The position numbers and the translations under genes are program-made. A DNA stretch of 64,000 bases, taken from Burkholderia sp. Nafp2/4-1b (GTDB lineage: Bacteria > Pseudomonadota > Gammaproteobacteria > Burkholderiales > Burkholderiaceae). The stretch spans positions 1 to 64,000 of the forward strand of contig NZ_ML058607.1 in the NCBI RefSeq assembly GCF_003635165.1. Reading direction: 5' to 3'. A model generated the notes under the pieces. That model made no database searches, had not been told where the DNA came from, and was given only the letters and a program-made list of their open reading frames with translations. Positions 1 through 8,545 of this stretch are shown here, piece after piece. The first letter of the stretch is position 1. Each line of letters begins with the position of its first letter.

Positions 1-600
1 CATGATTTTGCAGGGCCGACTCTTTATAGATTGTAAATTCCAATATTTTCAATGAGTTACGCATAAATACCACTGCGCGCAAACGATTTCTTATATTTAC
101 GCTTAATAAAAATGTTTTCCCCGACGGACAAATACTTTGACGGAGCGGACGGCAATTGAATTCGATTTGAATATATTTTTAAAAAGCCGCCCGGAGATGC
201 CGGCGCAGCAGGCAGCAGCAGCCGGATTCGAGCATCGCTGCGAATCGATATGAAAGGAAACACACCCGAAACGATACCGCCTCATCAAAGCCACGTGAAT
301 ATAAAAGCGAAGAATAGAGGCTCGCGATCTGGCGAGAATCGAAATATCCCCCTACAATTCCGCTCGCATCGATTCCGGAACCGGCAATCATCCGCGCCTT
401 TATCGGCCGGGGATCAGAACAACGAACGCCGGGTATTACGCCGCCCCCTGCCTGCCGTGCAGTCCGGCGACGTCCGCCTGATCGATGCACGCGTGCCATG
501 CGCTTTCGCGAAGCCGTATCGAGGCTTCCGACGATTTTCCCGAACCGGAATCGCCGCCGCACTGGAACGCTGCCCGCGGCCATTCCTGAACAGGTGCACG
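1..600. other. AT-rich non-coding leader region
   Basis: No convincing gene is seen here. The first 200 bases are much richer in A and T than the rest of the window, which suggests promoter or regulatory DNA, possibly for a gene to the left of the window. The response-regulator frame stays open upstream to about position 250, but that stretch reads as low-complexity basic sequence with no domain character, so I treat it as non-coding. Confidence 0.5.
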
Positions 601-1416
601 ATGCTTCCACCGAGCTCCGCATTGAGCCACGCCCATGTCCTGATCGTCGACGATCAGCCCGAGCAGTTGCGCTTGCTGATCGATATCCTGCGCGACACCG
701 GATGCCGGATCAGCATTGCGTTCGACGGCGTGCAAGCGTGCCAGCGCGCGCAGGCGCTGATGCCCGATCTGATCCTGATGGACGTGCGCATGCCGCGCAT
801 GGACGGTTTCACCGCCTGCCGGCGGCTGGCCGCCGATCCGTTGACGAGTGCAATTCCGGTGATTTTCCTGACAGTGGCCGGCGAGTTGCACGAGCGCATC
901 GAAGGGCTCGAGATCGGCGGTGTCGACTATGTCGTGAAGCCGTTCGAGCCGGCCGAAGTCATCGCGCGGATTCGCGTGCAACTGATGCGGACGAAGCGGC
1001 CGTTGGCGGCGGATGAAGACGATGCGCCCGCGGCGTTCGCCGCCGGCAACGACGACGACATCATCGTGCGCGCGGCCATTCGTCATCTGTCGCGCTCGCT
1101 GAACGATCCGCCGACGGTCGAGCAACTGGCACGCGCGGTCGGCACGCATGAAAAGCGGCTGTCGCGCGCGTTTCGCGACAACCTCGGTCAGACCGTGTTC
1201 GAGTACTTGCGGCACGAGCGCCTGCGAATCGCGCAGGATCTGCTGGATGCGACGACGCTCAGCATTGCAAGCATCGCGAAGGAAATCGGCTTTTCCACGC
1301 CGGCAAATTTCGCCACCGCGTTTCGCGAACGCTTCGGCGTCACACCGACCGAATGGCGGCGACAGCGCCACGCGGCCGGGCGCGCGGCCACGCGGGAACC
1401 GCGGCGCGACGCGTAA
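601..1416 (+). CDS. Response regulator with AraC-type DNA-binding output domain
   Basis: This 271-residue protein joins a CheY-like receiver (about residues 12-130) to a C-terminal AraC-type double helix-turn-helix (about 165-265). The receiver has the acidic pair D17-D18, the phospho-acceptor D61 in a LILMDVRMP motif, a conserved T91 and K113 in VVKPF, so it should be phosphorylatable. Receiver-AraC fusions are transcription factors that answer a histidine kinase, but no kinase gene is adjacent, so it is an orphan here. I chose the ATG at 601, preceded by an AGGTG-like site, because the receiver starts just after it. It converges on the TonB receptor gene 24 bp downstream, and control of that receptor is possible but unproven. 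Confidence 0.88.
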   Translation: MLPPSSALSHAHVLIVDDQPEQLRLLIDILRDTGCRISIAFDGVQACQRAQALMPDLILMDVRMPRMDGFTACRRLAADPLTSAIPVIFLTVAGELHERIEGLEIGGVDYVVKPFEPAEVIARIRVQLMRTKRPLAADEDDAPAAFAAGNDDDIIVRAAIRHLSRSLNDPPTVEQLARAVGTHEKRLSRAFRDNLGQTVFEYLRHERLRIAQDLLDATTLSIASIAKEIGFSTPANFATAFRERFGVTPTEWRRQRHAAGRAATREPRRDA

Positions 1417-1440
1417 TCGCGCGCCGCACGCGTGACGCGC

Positions 1441-3609
1441 TCACCAGTTGTATTTGGCGCTTGCCAGCACGGTCCGCTCGTTGCCGAACACGCACACCGC
1501 GTACGACTGGCAGCCGGCGACGTAGCGCCGGTCGAACACGTTCGCGACGTTCAGCGCGAGGCGCCAGTGACGCAGCTCGTAGTGCATCGCCAGGTCGTAC
1601 AGCGTGACGCTCGGCACCGTCAGCGAGTTGTCCGGCGCGCCGGCCAATGCGCTCTGGTAGCGCACGCCGGCGCCGATCCCGAGACCCGACAGCGCGCCGG
1701 CGTGCCAGGTCCAGTCCGTCCATAGCGACGCCATCTGTCGCGGCAGCGGCACGGCCACCGGCCAGTTGTTCAGCGACGCATCGTTCGCCTGCACATTCTT
1801 GACGTCCTGATAGACGTACGACGCGACGACCGACAACTCGCGCGTCACCTTCCCGACGGCGCTCAGTTCGATGCCGCGCGAACGCACCTTGCCGGTCTGC
1901 ATCGACGACGTGCCGGTGGGATCGAGATTCAGCGGCGTCGGCGTCGCGACGTTGGTCTGGTCGATGCGGTACACGGCCGCGGTCAGCATCAGGTTGCGGC
2001 CGGGCGGCTGCCAGCGCAGCCCTGCCTCGACCTGCCCGCCGCGCGTCGGCTTCGGCAAGCCGCCGCCATACAAGCGCAAGCCGATCACCGGATCGAACGA
2101 CGTCGAGTAGCTCGCATAGGGCGACCATCCCCCGTCGCCCTGCCAGGTGAGCCCGACACGGCCGGAAAACGCACTGACGTCCTGCTGCTTGCCGGTGCCG
2201 GCCGCGCGGTCGTCGAAGCGCGCGTTCACGCGATCCTCGCGGCCACCAAGCGTCAGCGTCCAGCGGTTCCAGCGGATCTGGTCCTGCGCGTACGCGCCCA
2301 GCGAATTCATCGCCGTGTACTGGTCGTACCGCCCGAGCGACGTCGGCCCGGAGAAAATCGCGGCCGTCACCGGCCGATAGACCGGGTGATACAGGTTCAG
2401 CGACGGCGCCATCGCGAGCCATACGCTGTTGGTAGTCGTCTGCCGGTCGAACTGCAGGCCGAGCAATAGCGTGTGTTCGAGCGGGCCGGTGACGAAGCGC
2501 GCCTGTGCGCGGTTGTCGATGTCGAGCCGGCTGTAGTTGAGCTGGAACAGCCCGGCGGTACGCAGCATGTTCGTCGTGCTGCCGGGCACGAACCCGTTGC
2601 CGAACACCGTCGCATCGTCGAGCGACAGCCGCGACCAGCGCACGTCCTGATGCAGCGTCCAGATCGGGTTCACGCGATGCTCGAGCGCGTAGCCGAGCGA
2701 CCATTGCTTCTTCCGGTAGTCGCTGAACGACGGGTCGCCCATGTAGATGTCCTGCGACAGGCGTCCGTTCCGGTTCGGCAGCACCGTGCCGGACGCCGGC
2801 AGGAAATTCGACGAGATGTCGCCATGATCCTGCAGGAACGACGCGGACACCGTCAGCGACGTGTCGGCCGTCGGCCGCCAGCGGAACGACGGCGCCAGCG
2901 CGACGCGCTCGTCGGCCTTCGGGCCGGTCCATGCATTGCCGTCGCGCGCGACGCCAACGAAGCGATACGCATACTTGCCGTCCGGATCAAGCGTGTCGCC
3001 GAGGTCGAGCATGGTCTGCTTGCGTGCGTTGTTGCCGATCTCCACGCCGGCTTCGCGGATGCGCTCGCCGTCGGCGAGCTTGGTGTGCGCATCGACGATC
3101 GCGCCCGGCTCGGCCGCGCCGTACAGCACCGACGTCGGGCCGCGCAACACGGCGATCGAATCGATCGTGTAAGGATCGACGCGCCAGTTCGCGATGACCG
3201 CCGTGTTCGGCGCCGGCATGCCGTCGACATACAGCGTCGGCGTGAAGCCCCGCAGCGCCGCATACGAGTCGGTCCGGCTGTCCGCACCGAACGTCGCGAA
3301 GCCCGGCACGTAGCGCAACGCCTGGTTCAGGTCGGTCGCGCCGGTCATCTCGATCTGCTGCGCGGTCACGAGGTTGGTGGTCTGCGGAATCTCGGCGATC
3401 GGCGTGTCGGTTTTCGTGCCGGTCGCGGTGCGTAACCCGACGAGTCCATGCGACGCACGGCTGGCCTGGCCCGTTACGTCGATCTTCGGCAGCAGCGCCG
3501 ACGCCGCGTTCGATGCCTGCGCGTGCGCGCCGCCGGCAGCCGCCACGCACAACGTTCCCCCGGCCGCGAGCGCGATTGCGCGCCGCACCGATCCTGTCGC
3601 CGTTCCCAT
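1441..3609 (-). CDS. TonB-dependent siderophore receptor
   Basis: This 722-residue outer-membrane receptor imports ferric siderophores using energy from TonB-ExbBD. A signal peptide of about 31 residues ends in AHAQ. It is followed by a plug domain (about residues 60-170) with the family features IPQTTNLVTAQQI, ALRGF, VLRGPTSVLYG and EPGAIV, and then a long beta-barrel ending in an aromatic residue (KYNW). Length and order fit the siderophore-receptor subfamily. No siderophore biosynthesis genes or Fur-box of good quality are visible nearby, so it may take up a xenosiderophore. The ligand cannot be told from the sequence. The upstream region 3610-3780 should hold the promoter; a weak half-palindrome (TGAATGATAT near 3740) is too poor to call as a Fur site. 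Confidence 0.93.
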   Translation of the reverse strand: MGTATGSVRRAIALAAGGTLCVAAAGGAHAQASNAASALLPKIDVTGQASRASHGLVGLRTATGTKTDTPIAEIPQTTNLVTAQQIEMTGATDLNQALRYVPGFATFGADSRTDSYAALRGFTPTLYVDGMPAPNTAVIANWRVDPYTIDSIAVLRGPTSVLYGAAEPGAIVDAHTKLADGERIREAGVEIGNNARKQTMLDLGDTLDPDGKYAYRFVGVARDGNAWTGPKADERVALAPSFRWRPTADTSLTVSASFLQDHGDISSNFLPASGTVLPNRNGRLSQDIYMGDPSFSDYRKKQWSLGYALEHRVNPIWTLHQDVRWSRLSLDDATVFGNGFVPGSTTNMLRTAGLFQLNYSRLDIDNRAQARFVTGPLEHTLLLGLQFDRQTTTNSVWLAMAPSLNLYHPVYRPVTAAIFSGPTSLGRYDQYTAMNSLGAYAQDQIRWNRWTLTLGGREDRVNARFDDRAAGTGKQQDVSAFSGRVGLTWQGDGGWSPYASYSTSFDPVIGLRLYGGGLPKPTRGGQVEAGLRWQPPGRNLMLTAAVYRIDQTNVATPTPLNLDPTGTSSMQTGKVRSRGIELSAVGKVTRELSVVASYVYQDVKNVQANDASLNNWPVAVPLPRQMASLWTDWTWHAGALSGLGIGAGVRYQSALAGAPDNSLTVPSVTLYDLAMHYELRHWRLALNVANVFDRRYVAGCQSYAVCVFGNERTVLASAKYNW

Positions 3610-3901
3610 CGTTTCGATACTCTCCGTCGTGCTGCCTTCGTGCCGCGTGCCGGTCGTTCATTGCCGGGTTGGGCGGTCTTGCGGGGCGGTCGCGCACCGG
3701 TTCGGTGCGCGTCGATCGATTGCGTCGTTTTCGAGCGCCTGAATGATATCGGCCGAACGTTGCGCGGTCTTTAAAAAAAACCGGGATGAACGTGATGCCG
3801 CTGCAGGCGAGAAATCCGGTATGAAGCCCTTTCCACGTCGTCCGTCGTACGACAACCGTATGAAATAGTGGGAATCCATCACTTTACATACCTGCGAGCG
3901 C

Positions 3902-4179
3902 GTGATCGACGGCAACGCGGCACTGCCGGCCGGACAATGGCCCACGTCGCGGTCACGCTGTCGGCCGAAACCGCGACGCTCTATCGGAACGGCAACGCGA
4001 TCGGCTCGGCGAACGACGTCATCTTCGCGCCGTGGCGCATCGGGAAAACCGCGCAGAACTGGATCGGACGTTCACAGTATCCGGGCGATCCGTTCTTCAA
4101 CGGCGCGATCGACGCATTCCGGATCTATCGTGGTGCGATGTCGGCCGAGCAGGTGAAGGCGCTCGCGCAGGAAACGTGA
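3902..4179 (+). pseudogene. LamG/concanavalin-like domain remnant with frameshift
   Basis: The C-terminal part of a LamG-like jellyroll domain is recognisable: HVAVTLSAETATLYRNG, then NGAIDAFRIYRGAMSAEQV and a stop at 4179. The segment just before it, IDGNAALPAGQW, belongs to the same domain but lies in the frame one base off. Adding a single C to the CCC run at 3941-3943 restores the usual G-Q-W-P-H-V-A-V sequence. The domain start and any catalytic domain are missing, so this is the decayed tail of a larger secreted protein, possibly a glycoside hydrolase. A sequencing error could explain the frameshift but not the missing front. The surrounding 3610-4242 region holds nothing else I can support. 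Confidence 0.7.
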
Positions 4180-4242
4180 CGGGGGCCGGATTTCCCGGGC
4201 GCCGGCCAACGATGCGGACCATTCCGCCGGACCGCCGCTGCG

Positions 4243-5157
4243 TCACGACGATCCGCTATTCTCCGCACGCCACCGGCGGGGATTCACGCCCGTCACGCGT
4301 GTGAAGGTTCGCGAGAAATGACTCTGATCGGCGAAGCCGCACGCGAGCGCGATCATGCTCAACGGCAGGTTCGGATTGCTCATCAATTCCTTCGCTCGTT
4401 CGACACGCTGCACGATGAGCCAGCGATGCGGCGGCAGCCCGGTCGTTTGATGAAACGCCTTGACGAAATAGCCGCGTGACAGCCCGCAGGCGCTCGCCAC
4501 GTCGGCCAGCCCGATGTTGCCGTCGAGGTGCTCGAGCAGAAGTTCCTTCGCGCGGCGTGCCTGCGATGGCGTGAGTTTGCCGGGCGATGATTGCCGCCGC
4601 TCGCCGATGCCGCCGTACCGCTGGGCGACGTGCGCCTGGAACGCGAGCGCTACATGGTCGATGAAGATCTGCGACGCCTGGTCCGGCCGGGCCAGCGCCG
4701 GTAACAGCGACTGCCCGAGCGCATGGATGATCGAATCGTGCGTACTCAGATGAGGCGGCAGATACAGCTGAGGCCGCCGCCGGCCGCCGAGTTCGTCGAC
4801 CGTTTCGTCGAGCGTGTGCCGCGGCAGGTGGAAGTGGAGACAATCGAACGCCCCCTTGAGATCGGACACCCAGTTCCGATCGAGATCGTAGACCGTGACC
4901 GTGCCCGCGCCGTACGGCACGAACGGTGCGCGACGGCCGTCGAGCCACAGTTCCTGCTCGCCGAACGGTCGCAACTGCAACACGATGAGGTCCGTGTTCT
5001 CGAGCTCGTAGGGCGCGGTCAGCCCCATGTTCCTGCGCAAGGTTTTCAGGCGGACGATGCCGATTTGCCCGTTCGGCAATGCTTGGGTGACGACGGTCTG
5101 CCTGACGTCGGCCGGGATGAAATCCGAGGATGGAGTGTCTGACTGACGGGCGGTCAT
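4243..5157 (-). CDS. AraC family transcriptional regulator
   Basis: This 304-residue regulator has an N-terminal ligand-type domain (about residues 20-180) and a C-terminal AraC double helix-turn-helix (about 200-300) with the signature CGLSRGYFVKAFHQTTG and CGFADQSHFSRTF. The frame is open to 5319, but I prefer the ATG at 5157 because the longer form would run into the divergent LysR gene at 5280 and adds no domain. It is a clear paralog of the AraC protein at 38124-39044, sharing the LTPSQ/LSPAK lead-in and most HTH residues. The 122-bp gap to the LysR gene must carry both promoters. The target genes are unknown. Confidence 0.88.
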   Translation of the reverse strand: MTARQSDTPSSDFIPADVRQTVVTQALPNGQIGIVRLKTLRRNMGLTAPYELENTDLIVLQLRPFGEQELWLDGRRAPFVPYGAGTVTVYDLDRNWVSDLKGAFDCLHFHLPRHTLDETVDELGGRRRPQLYLPPHLSTHDSIIHALGQSLLPALARPDQASQIFIDHVALAFQAHVAQRYGGIGERRQSSPGKLTPSQARRAKELLLEHLDGNIGLADVASACGLSRGYFVKAFHQTTGLPPHRWLIVQRVERAKELMSNPNLPLSMIALACGFADQSHFSRTFTRVTGVNPRRWRAENSGSS

Positions 5158-5279
5158 GGTGACGTGAGGCGACGCAGCGAATGACGACGCACACGAGTCT
5201 AGCAAACCGCGATGACGTGTGCTGCCCGCGCTTGCGGGCACTGATATGATGCGCCAGCCGCCCTCTACCGGAACTCGCG

Positions 5280-6188
5280 ATGAAGCTGTCATTCGAAGCG
5301 CTCGAAGCCCTGGATGCAATTGACCGGACCGGAACGTTCGCCGAAGCCGCGGAACTGCTGCACCGCGTACCGTCCGCTCTCACCTATCTGGTGCAAAAAC
5401 TGGAAAGCGATCTCGGCGTCGCGCTGTTCGACCGCAGCGGCCGGCGCGCGAAGCTCACGCATGCGGGGCGCGTCGTCGTCGAGGAAGGCCGGCGCCTGCT
5501 GCGCGCGGCCGAACAGCTGGAGATGAAGGCGCAGCGCGTGCAGGAAGGCTGGGAAACCGAGGTGCGCATCTGTATCGACGAGATCCTGCCGTTCGATGCG
5601 TTGTGGCCGTTCGTGCACCGGTTCTATGCACTCGAGATGGACACGCGGCTGCGGCTGTCGACCGAAGTGCTCGGCGGCACCTGGGACGCCCTGATCTCCC
5701 GCCGCGCGGATCTCGTCGTCGGTGCCGCAGGAGAGCCGCCCGAGCTGCCGAACATCATCGCGCGGCCGATCGGCTCGCTGAAGCACATCTTCGCCGTCGC
5801 GCCGAACCATCCGCTCGCGGCGCTTCCGGAGCCGCTTTCGATGGCGTCGGTCGTCAAGTATCGCGGCGCGGTGATCAGCGACACGTCGCGCGAACTGCAG
5901 CCGCAATCGGTCGCGATCGATGCGGGCCAGCCGTATCTCGCGGTGCCGACGCTTGCGGCCAAACGGGACGCGCAATGCGAAGGGCTTGCGGTGGGCACGC
6001 TGCCGGAATGCATCGCTGAACGCGCGATCGCCGACGGCAAGCTCGTCGCTCGCCAGGTGACCGGCATGCGCGACACCACGCACTGCTATCTCGCCTGGCG
6101 CAGCGACGAGGCCGGCCGCGCACTCCACTGGTGGGTAGAGCAACTCGACCGCCCCGACCTCGTCGATTGCTTCACGAAGGCTGCCTGA
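5280..6188 (+). CDS. LysR family transcriptional regulator
   Basis: This 302-residue protein has an N-terminal winged helix (about residues 1-62: LEALDAIDRTGTFAEAAELLH, then VQKLESDLGVALFDRSGRRAKLT) and a periplasmic-binding-protein-like effector domain (about 90-295), which is the standard LysR plan and length. It is divergent from the AraC regulator at 4243-5157, the usual arrangement for a LysR protein controlling its neighbour, although both partners here are regulators. It converges on the MscS channel gene. No effector can be inferred. Confidence 0.9.
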   Translation: MKLSFEALEALDAIDRTGTFAEAAELLHRVPSALTYLVQKLESDLGVALFDRSGRRAKLTHAGRVVVEEGRRLLRAAEQLEMKAQRVQEGWETEVRICIDEILPFDALWPFVHRFYALEMDTRLRLSTEVLGGTWDALISRRADLVVGAAGEPPELPNIIARPIGSLKHIFAVAPNHPLAALPEPLSMASVVKYRGAVISDTSRELQPQSVAIDAGQPYLAVPTLAAKRDAQCEGLAVGTLPECIAERAIADGKLVARQVTGMRDTTHCYLAWRSDEAGRALHWWVEQLDRPDLVDCFTKAA

Positions 6189-6248
6189 GCGCTGCGTTCG
6201 TGCATCGCGCACGTTGACGACCAAAACCCTTCCCGCCTGAATCTGCGC

Positions 6249-6280
6249 GTTGCGCCGGCCCGCGGCCGGCATCGCGCAAC
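6249..6280. terminator. Hairpin between convergent genes
   Basis: A 7-bp outer stem (GTTGCGC with GCGCAAC) encloses a second GC-rich stem. It lies between the convergent LysR and MscS genes, where a bidirectional transcription stop is expected. There is no T-run on either side, so intrinsic termination is uncertain. Confidence 0.35.
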
Positions 6281-6312
6281 ACGGGCGGCAGCCCGACGCG
6301 ACCGGACGCGGG

Positions 6313-7785
6313 TCAGCCGATCGAATCGTGCAGGCGCTTCATTTCCTTCTCGAACCATGCGATCAGGCTGAACGACGCGTGTGCCTTCTCTGCCGGCGGA
6401 ATCATCATCCTTTCCTCGGTCGCGATATGTTCGGTGATCGACTCGCACATCAGCCTGCCGACTTCGGGTTTCCTGCGAATCAGCGATAACAGATCCTCGC
6501 TACGCAGTTGACGGACGGTCATCGCGGTCACTGCATGAACCGTCGCATGCAGACGCGTGCCGGCAAGCACGACCGATTGCCCGATCGCATCGCCGGGCGC
6601 CATGCGCCGAACTTCGATATTGCCCGCCGCGCCCGGCACGAACACGGCCGCGACGCCGGATTCGACGATCGTCAGCACGCGCGCGTCGGAATTCGATGCA
6701 TAGATCACGTCGCCCTTGCCGAACGAACGCGAGACGAGCGCATCGGCCAGCACGGCCAGGTCGTCATCGTCGACACGCGCGAACAATTCGACCGCGCGCA
6801 ACAGCAGCAGCCGGCGCGATGCGTGGTGCCCGTCCTGCGCCGACGCCGGCGCCATGCTCCCGAGCGGCCGCCACGCGACGCCAGCCGCGGCCAGATGCCG
6901 ATGCGCAAGATCGTAGAGCGCGTTGCGCACGGTTATTTTCTTCTGCAGCGCGTCGACGTAACACACGAGCTCGTACTGGATCGCATTCGAGCGGAACGCC
7001 TTCACGACGGCGATCGGCGCCGGGCGCGCCAGTACATCGAGCGAACTCGCCGCCGCCCGCTCCAGCGCGCCGACGACGACCGCCGGGCGCACCGCGGGAT
7101 CGACGTCGAGTGCGAGCGTCACGCCGTGCAGGCCGGCCGGCTCGCTCAGGTTCACGATCGTCGCACGGGCCGCCGCGCTATTCGGCACGACGACCAGGTT
7201 GCCGAGACTGTCGATCAGCTTCGTCGCACGCCAGTTGCTTTCGACGATCCGCCCTTCGAGCTCGCCGATCGATACCGTATCGTCGAGCCGGAACGGCTGC
7301 GTGGTGTTCAGCACAAGTCCGGAAAACACATCGTTCAGCGTGTTCTGCAGCGCGAGGCCGAGGATCACCGCCACGGCGCCGGATGTCGCGACCACGCCGC
7401 TCAACGGCAACCCGAGCACGTAGCCGAGCGCGGCGACCGCTGCCGCGCCGAACACGACGCCCGCGGCGATGTCGTGAAAGAGCCGCTGGCTGCGCCACGC
7501 CCGCGGCAGCAGCAGATGATCGAGCAACAGGCTGATCACGATCGCGCACTGCAACCACCACGCGATGCAGACCGCCTGCAGCGCGACGCGGTCGAGCCCG
7601 GCCGACGCGGGCGCGGCGAGCGGGCTGACGCCGGTCGCGTACAGTACGGCACTCAACGCGGCGAACGCCGCGCAGCGCCATGCGGCCCGGATGGCGGAAC
7701 GGCCGCGGCCGAAGACGCGCCACGCGACGAGATCGGCCAGCACGATCGGCACGCCGTAGAGTGCCGTGTCGGAGAAATTCAGCAT
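6313..7785 (-). CDS. MscS-type mechanosensitive channel with cyclic-nucleotide-binding domain
   Basis: This 490-residue inner-membrane protein has several N-terminal membrane segments, an MscS pore and beta domain (about residues 130-230, including QNTLNDVFSGLVL, RIVESNWRATKL and VVVPNS), and a C-terminal cNMP-binding fold (about 340-465, with LFARVDDDDLAVLADALV and MAPGDAIGQSVVLAG). Such fusions are known as ligand-modulated small-conductance channels. The classic PGExxx-RTA cNMP motif is not obvious, so true cyclic-nucleotide binding is uncertain. The ATG at 7785 was chosen because the 22-residue upstream extension is arginine-rich and featureless. DoxX lies upstream on the same strand with a 115-bp gap. 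Confidence 0.87.
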   Translation of the reverse strand: MLNFSDTALYGVPIVLADLVAWRVFGRGRSAIRAAWRCAAFAALSAVLYATGVSPLAAPASAGLDRVALQAVCIAWWLQCAIVISLLLDHLLLPRAWRSQRLFHDIAAGVVFGAAAVAALGYVLGLPLSGVVATSGAVAVILGLALQNTLNDVFSGLVLNTTQPFRLDDTVSIGELEGRIVESNWRATKLIDSLGNLVVVPNSAAARATIVNLSEPAGLHGVTLALDVDPAVRPAVVVGALERAAASSLDVLARPAPIAVVKAFRSNAIQYELVCYVDALQKKITVRNALYDLAHRHLAAAGVAWRPLGSMAPASAQDGHHASRRLLLLRAVELFARVDDDDLAVLADALVSRSFGKGDVIYASNSDARVLTIVESGVAAVFVPGAAGNIEVRRMAPGDAIGQSVVLAGTRLHATVHAVTAMTVRQLRSEDLLSLIRRKPEVGRLMCESITEHIATEERMMIPPAEKAHASFSLIAWFEKEMKRLHDSIG

Positions 7786-7900
7786 ATCGGAACGAAAGCG
7801 AGGGTCACGTGGCGCTCGCCCGGCAGCTCGCAGGCCGCCGCGGCAACGCACTCATGCGCGGCGCGCAGCGACGCGCGGGCACCGGGGGTGCCGCCGGGTG

Positions 7901-8314
7901 CTATTCGCGCCGGCGCACGACGTTGGGCAATGCGTAGCGGCCTGCGCCCGCGATCGCGACCGTGCCGAACAGGATCAGCAGCATCCATGCGAATTGCCCG
8001 TCGCGCAGCGACCAGTCGGGATGGACGAACACCAGCGCGACGATCGTGACGATCATCACCGGCAGTGCCGCCACCCGCGTCCACAGGCCGACGATCATGA
8101 AGATCGGGCACACGAGCTCGGCGAATATCGCAAACAGGATCGACAACGTGCGGCCGAGGTGGAACGGATCCTCGATGGCGGCGGCTTCCGACGTGTAGTG
8201 AATGACCTTGGGCAAGCCGTGAACCACGATCAGCAGCAGGCTGGCGGACACGCGCAGAAACAGCAGGCCGAGGTCGGTCGCGTGGCGGGAAAGATCCGGT
8301 TGGGCAGGTTTCAT
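7901..8314 (-). CDS. DoxX family membrane protein
   Basis: This 137-residue protein is made of four hydrophobic segments with the DoxX pattern: LGLLFLRVSASLLLIVVHGLPKV, then GRTLSILFAIFAELVCPIFMIVG, VMIVTIVALVFVHPDW and AWMLLILFGTVAIAG. DoxX-type proteins are small inner-membrane partners of oxidoreductases or thiol systems, and the exact role differs between members. The ATG at 8314 was chosen over an arginine-rich upstream extension. A TTCAG direct repeat sits about 190 bp upstream at 8504-8518 and reads towards this gene, tying it to the other repeat-bearing genes of the window. Confidence 0.85.
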   Translation of the reverse strand: MKPAQPDLSRHATDLGLLFLRVSASLLLIVVHGLPKVIHYTSEAAAIEDPFHLGRTLSILFAIFAELVCPIFMIVGLWTRVAALPVMIVTIVALVFVHPDWSLRDGQFAWMLLILFGTVAIAGAGRYALPNVVRRRE

Positions 8315-8503
8315 GCGGCAATCGTCCGGGTTGGGCGGGTGCGCGGCGACGCGCGCGCCGGCCGTCTTGCCGCGCCGGGATTCACGGGTGTCGCGCGATC
8401 GCGGCGAGCGCGCGTGGTCGACGCGCATGCGTGCCGACGGGTTGCCGGCGCTCTCCGTTCATCCAATCTACGCGGTTCGCCTGCCGCTGTCCTGTATCGC
8501 GGC

Positions 8504-8518
8504 TGAAACGTTCTGAAG
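8504..8518 (-). promoter_or_regulatory. TTCAG direct-repeat box upstream of doxX-like gene
   Basis: On the minus strand this reads TTCAG-AACGT-TTCAG followed by CCGCG, with box starts exactly 10 bp apart and a degenerate third box (TACAG) beyond. It lies 190 bp before the DoxX start codon and points towards it. It is one of eight related sites in the window. Confidence 0.55.
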
Positions 8519-8545
8519 CGCGCGATGCGCCGCGCATTCCCGCCG

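Noticed and set aside
436..1371. Long minus-strand open frame opposite the response regulator
   Set aside because: It is the antisense shadow of a gene with clear receiver and AraC motifs. Its translation is rich in His, Arg and Gln with no domain, as usual for GC-rich shadows.
3737..3752. Possible Fur box upstream of the siderophore receptor
   Set aside because: TGAATGATAT matches only half of the Fur consensus. It is too weak to annotate.
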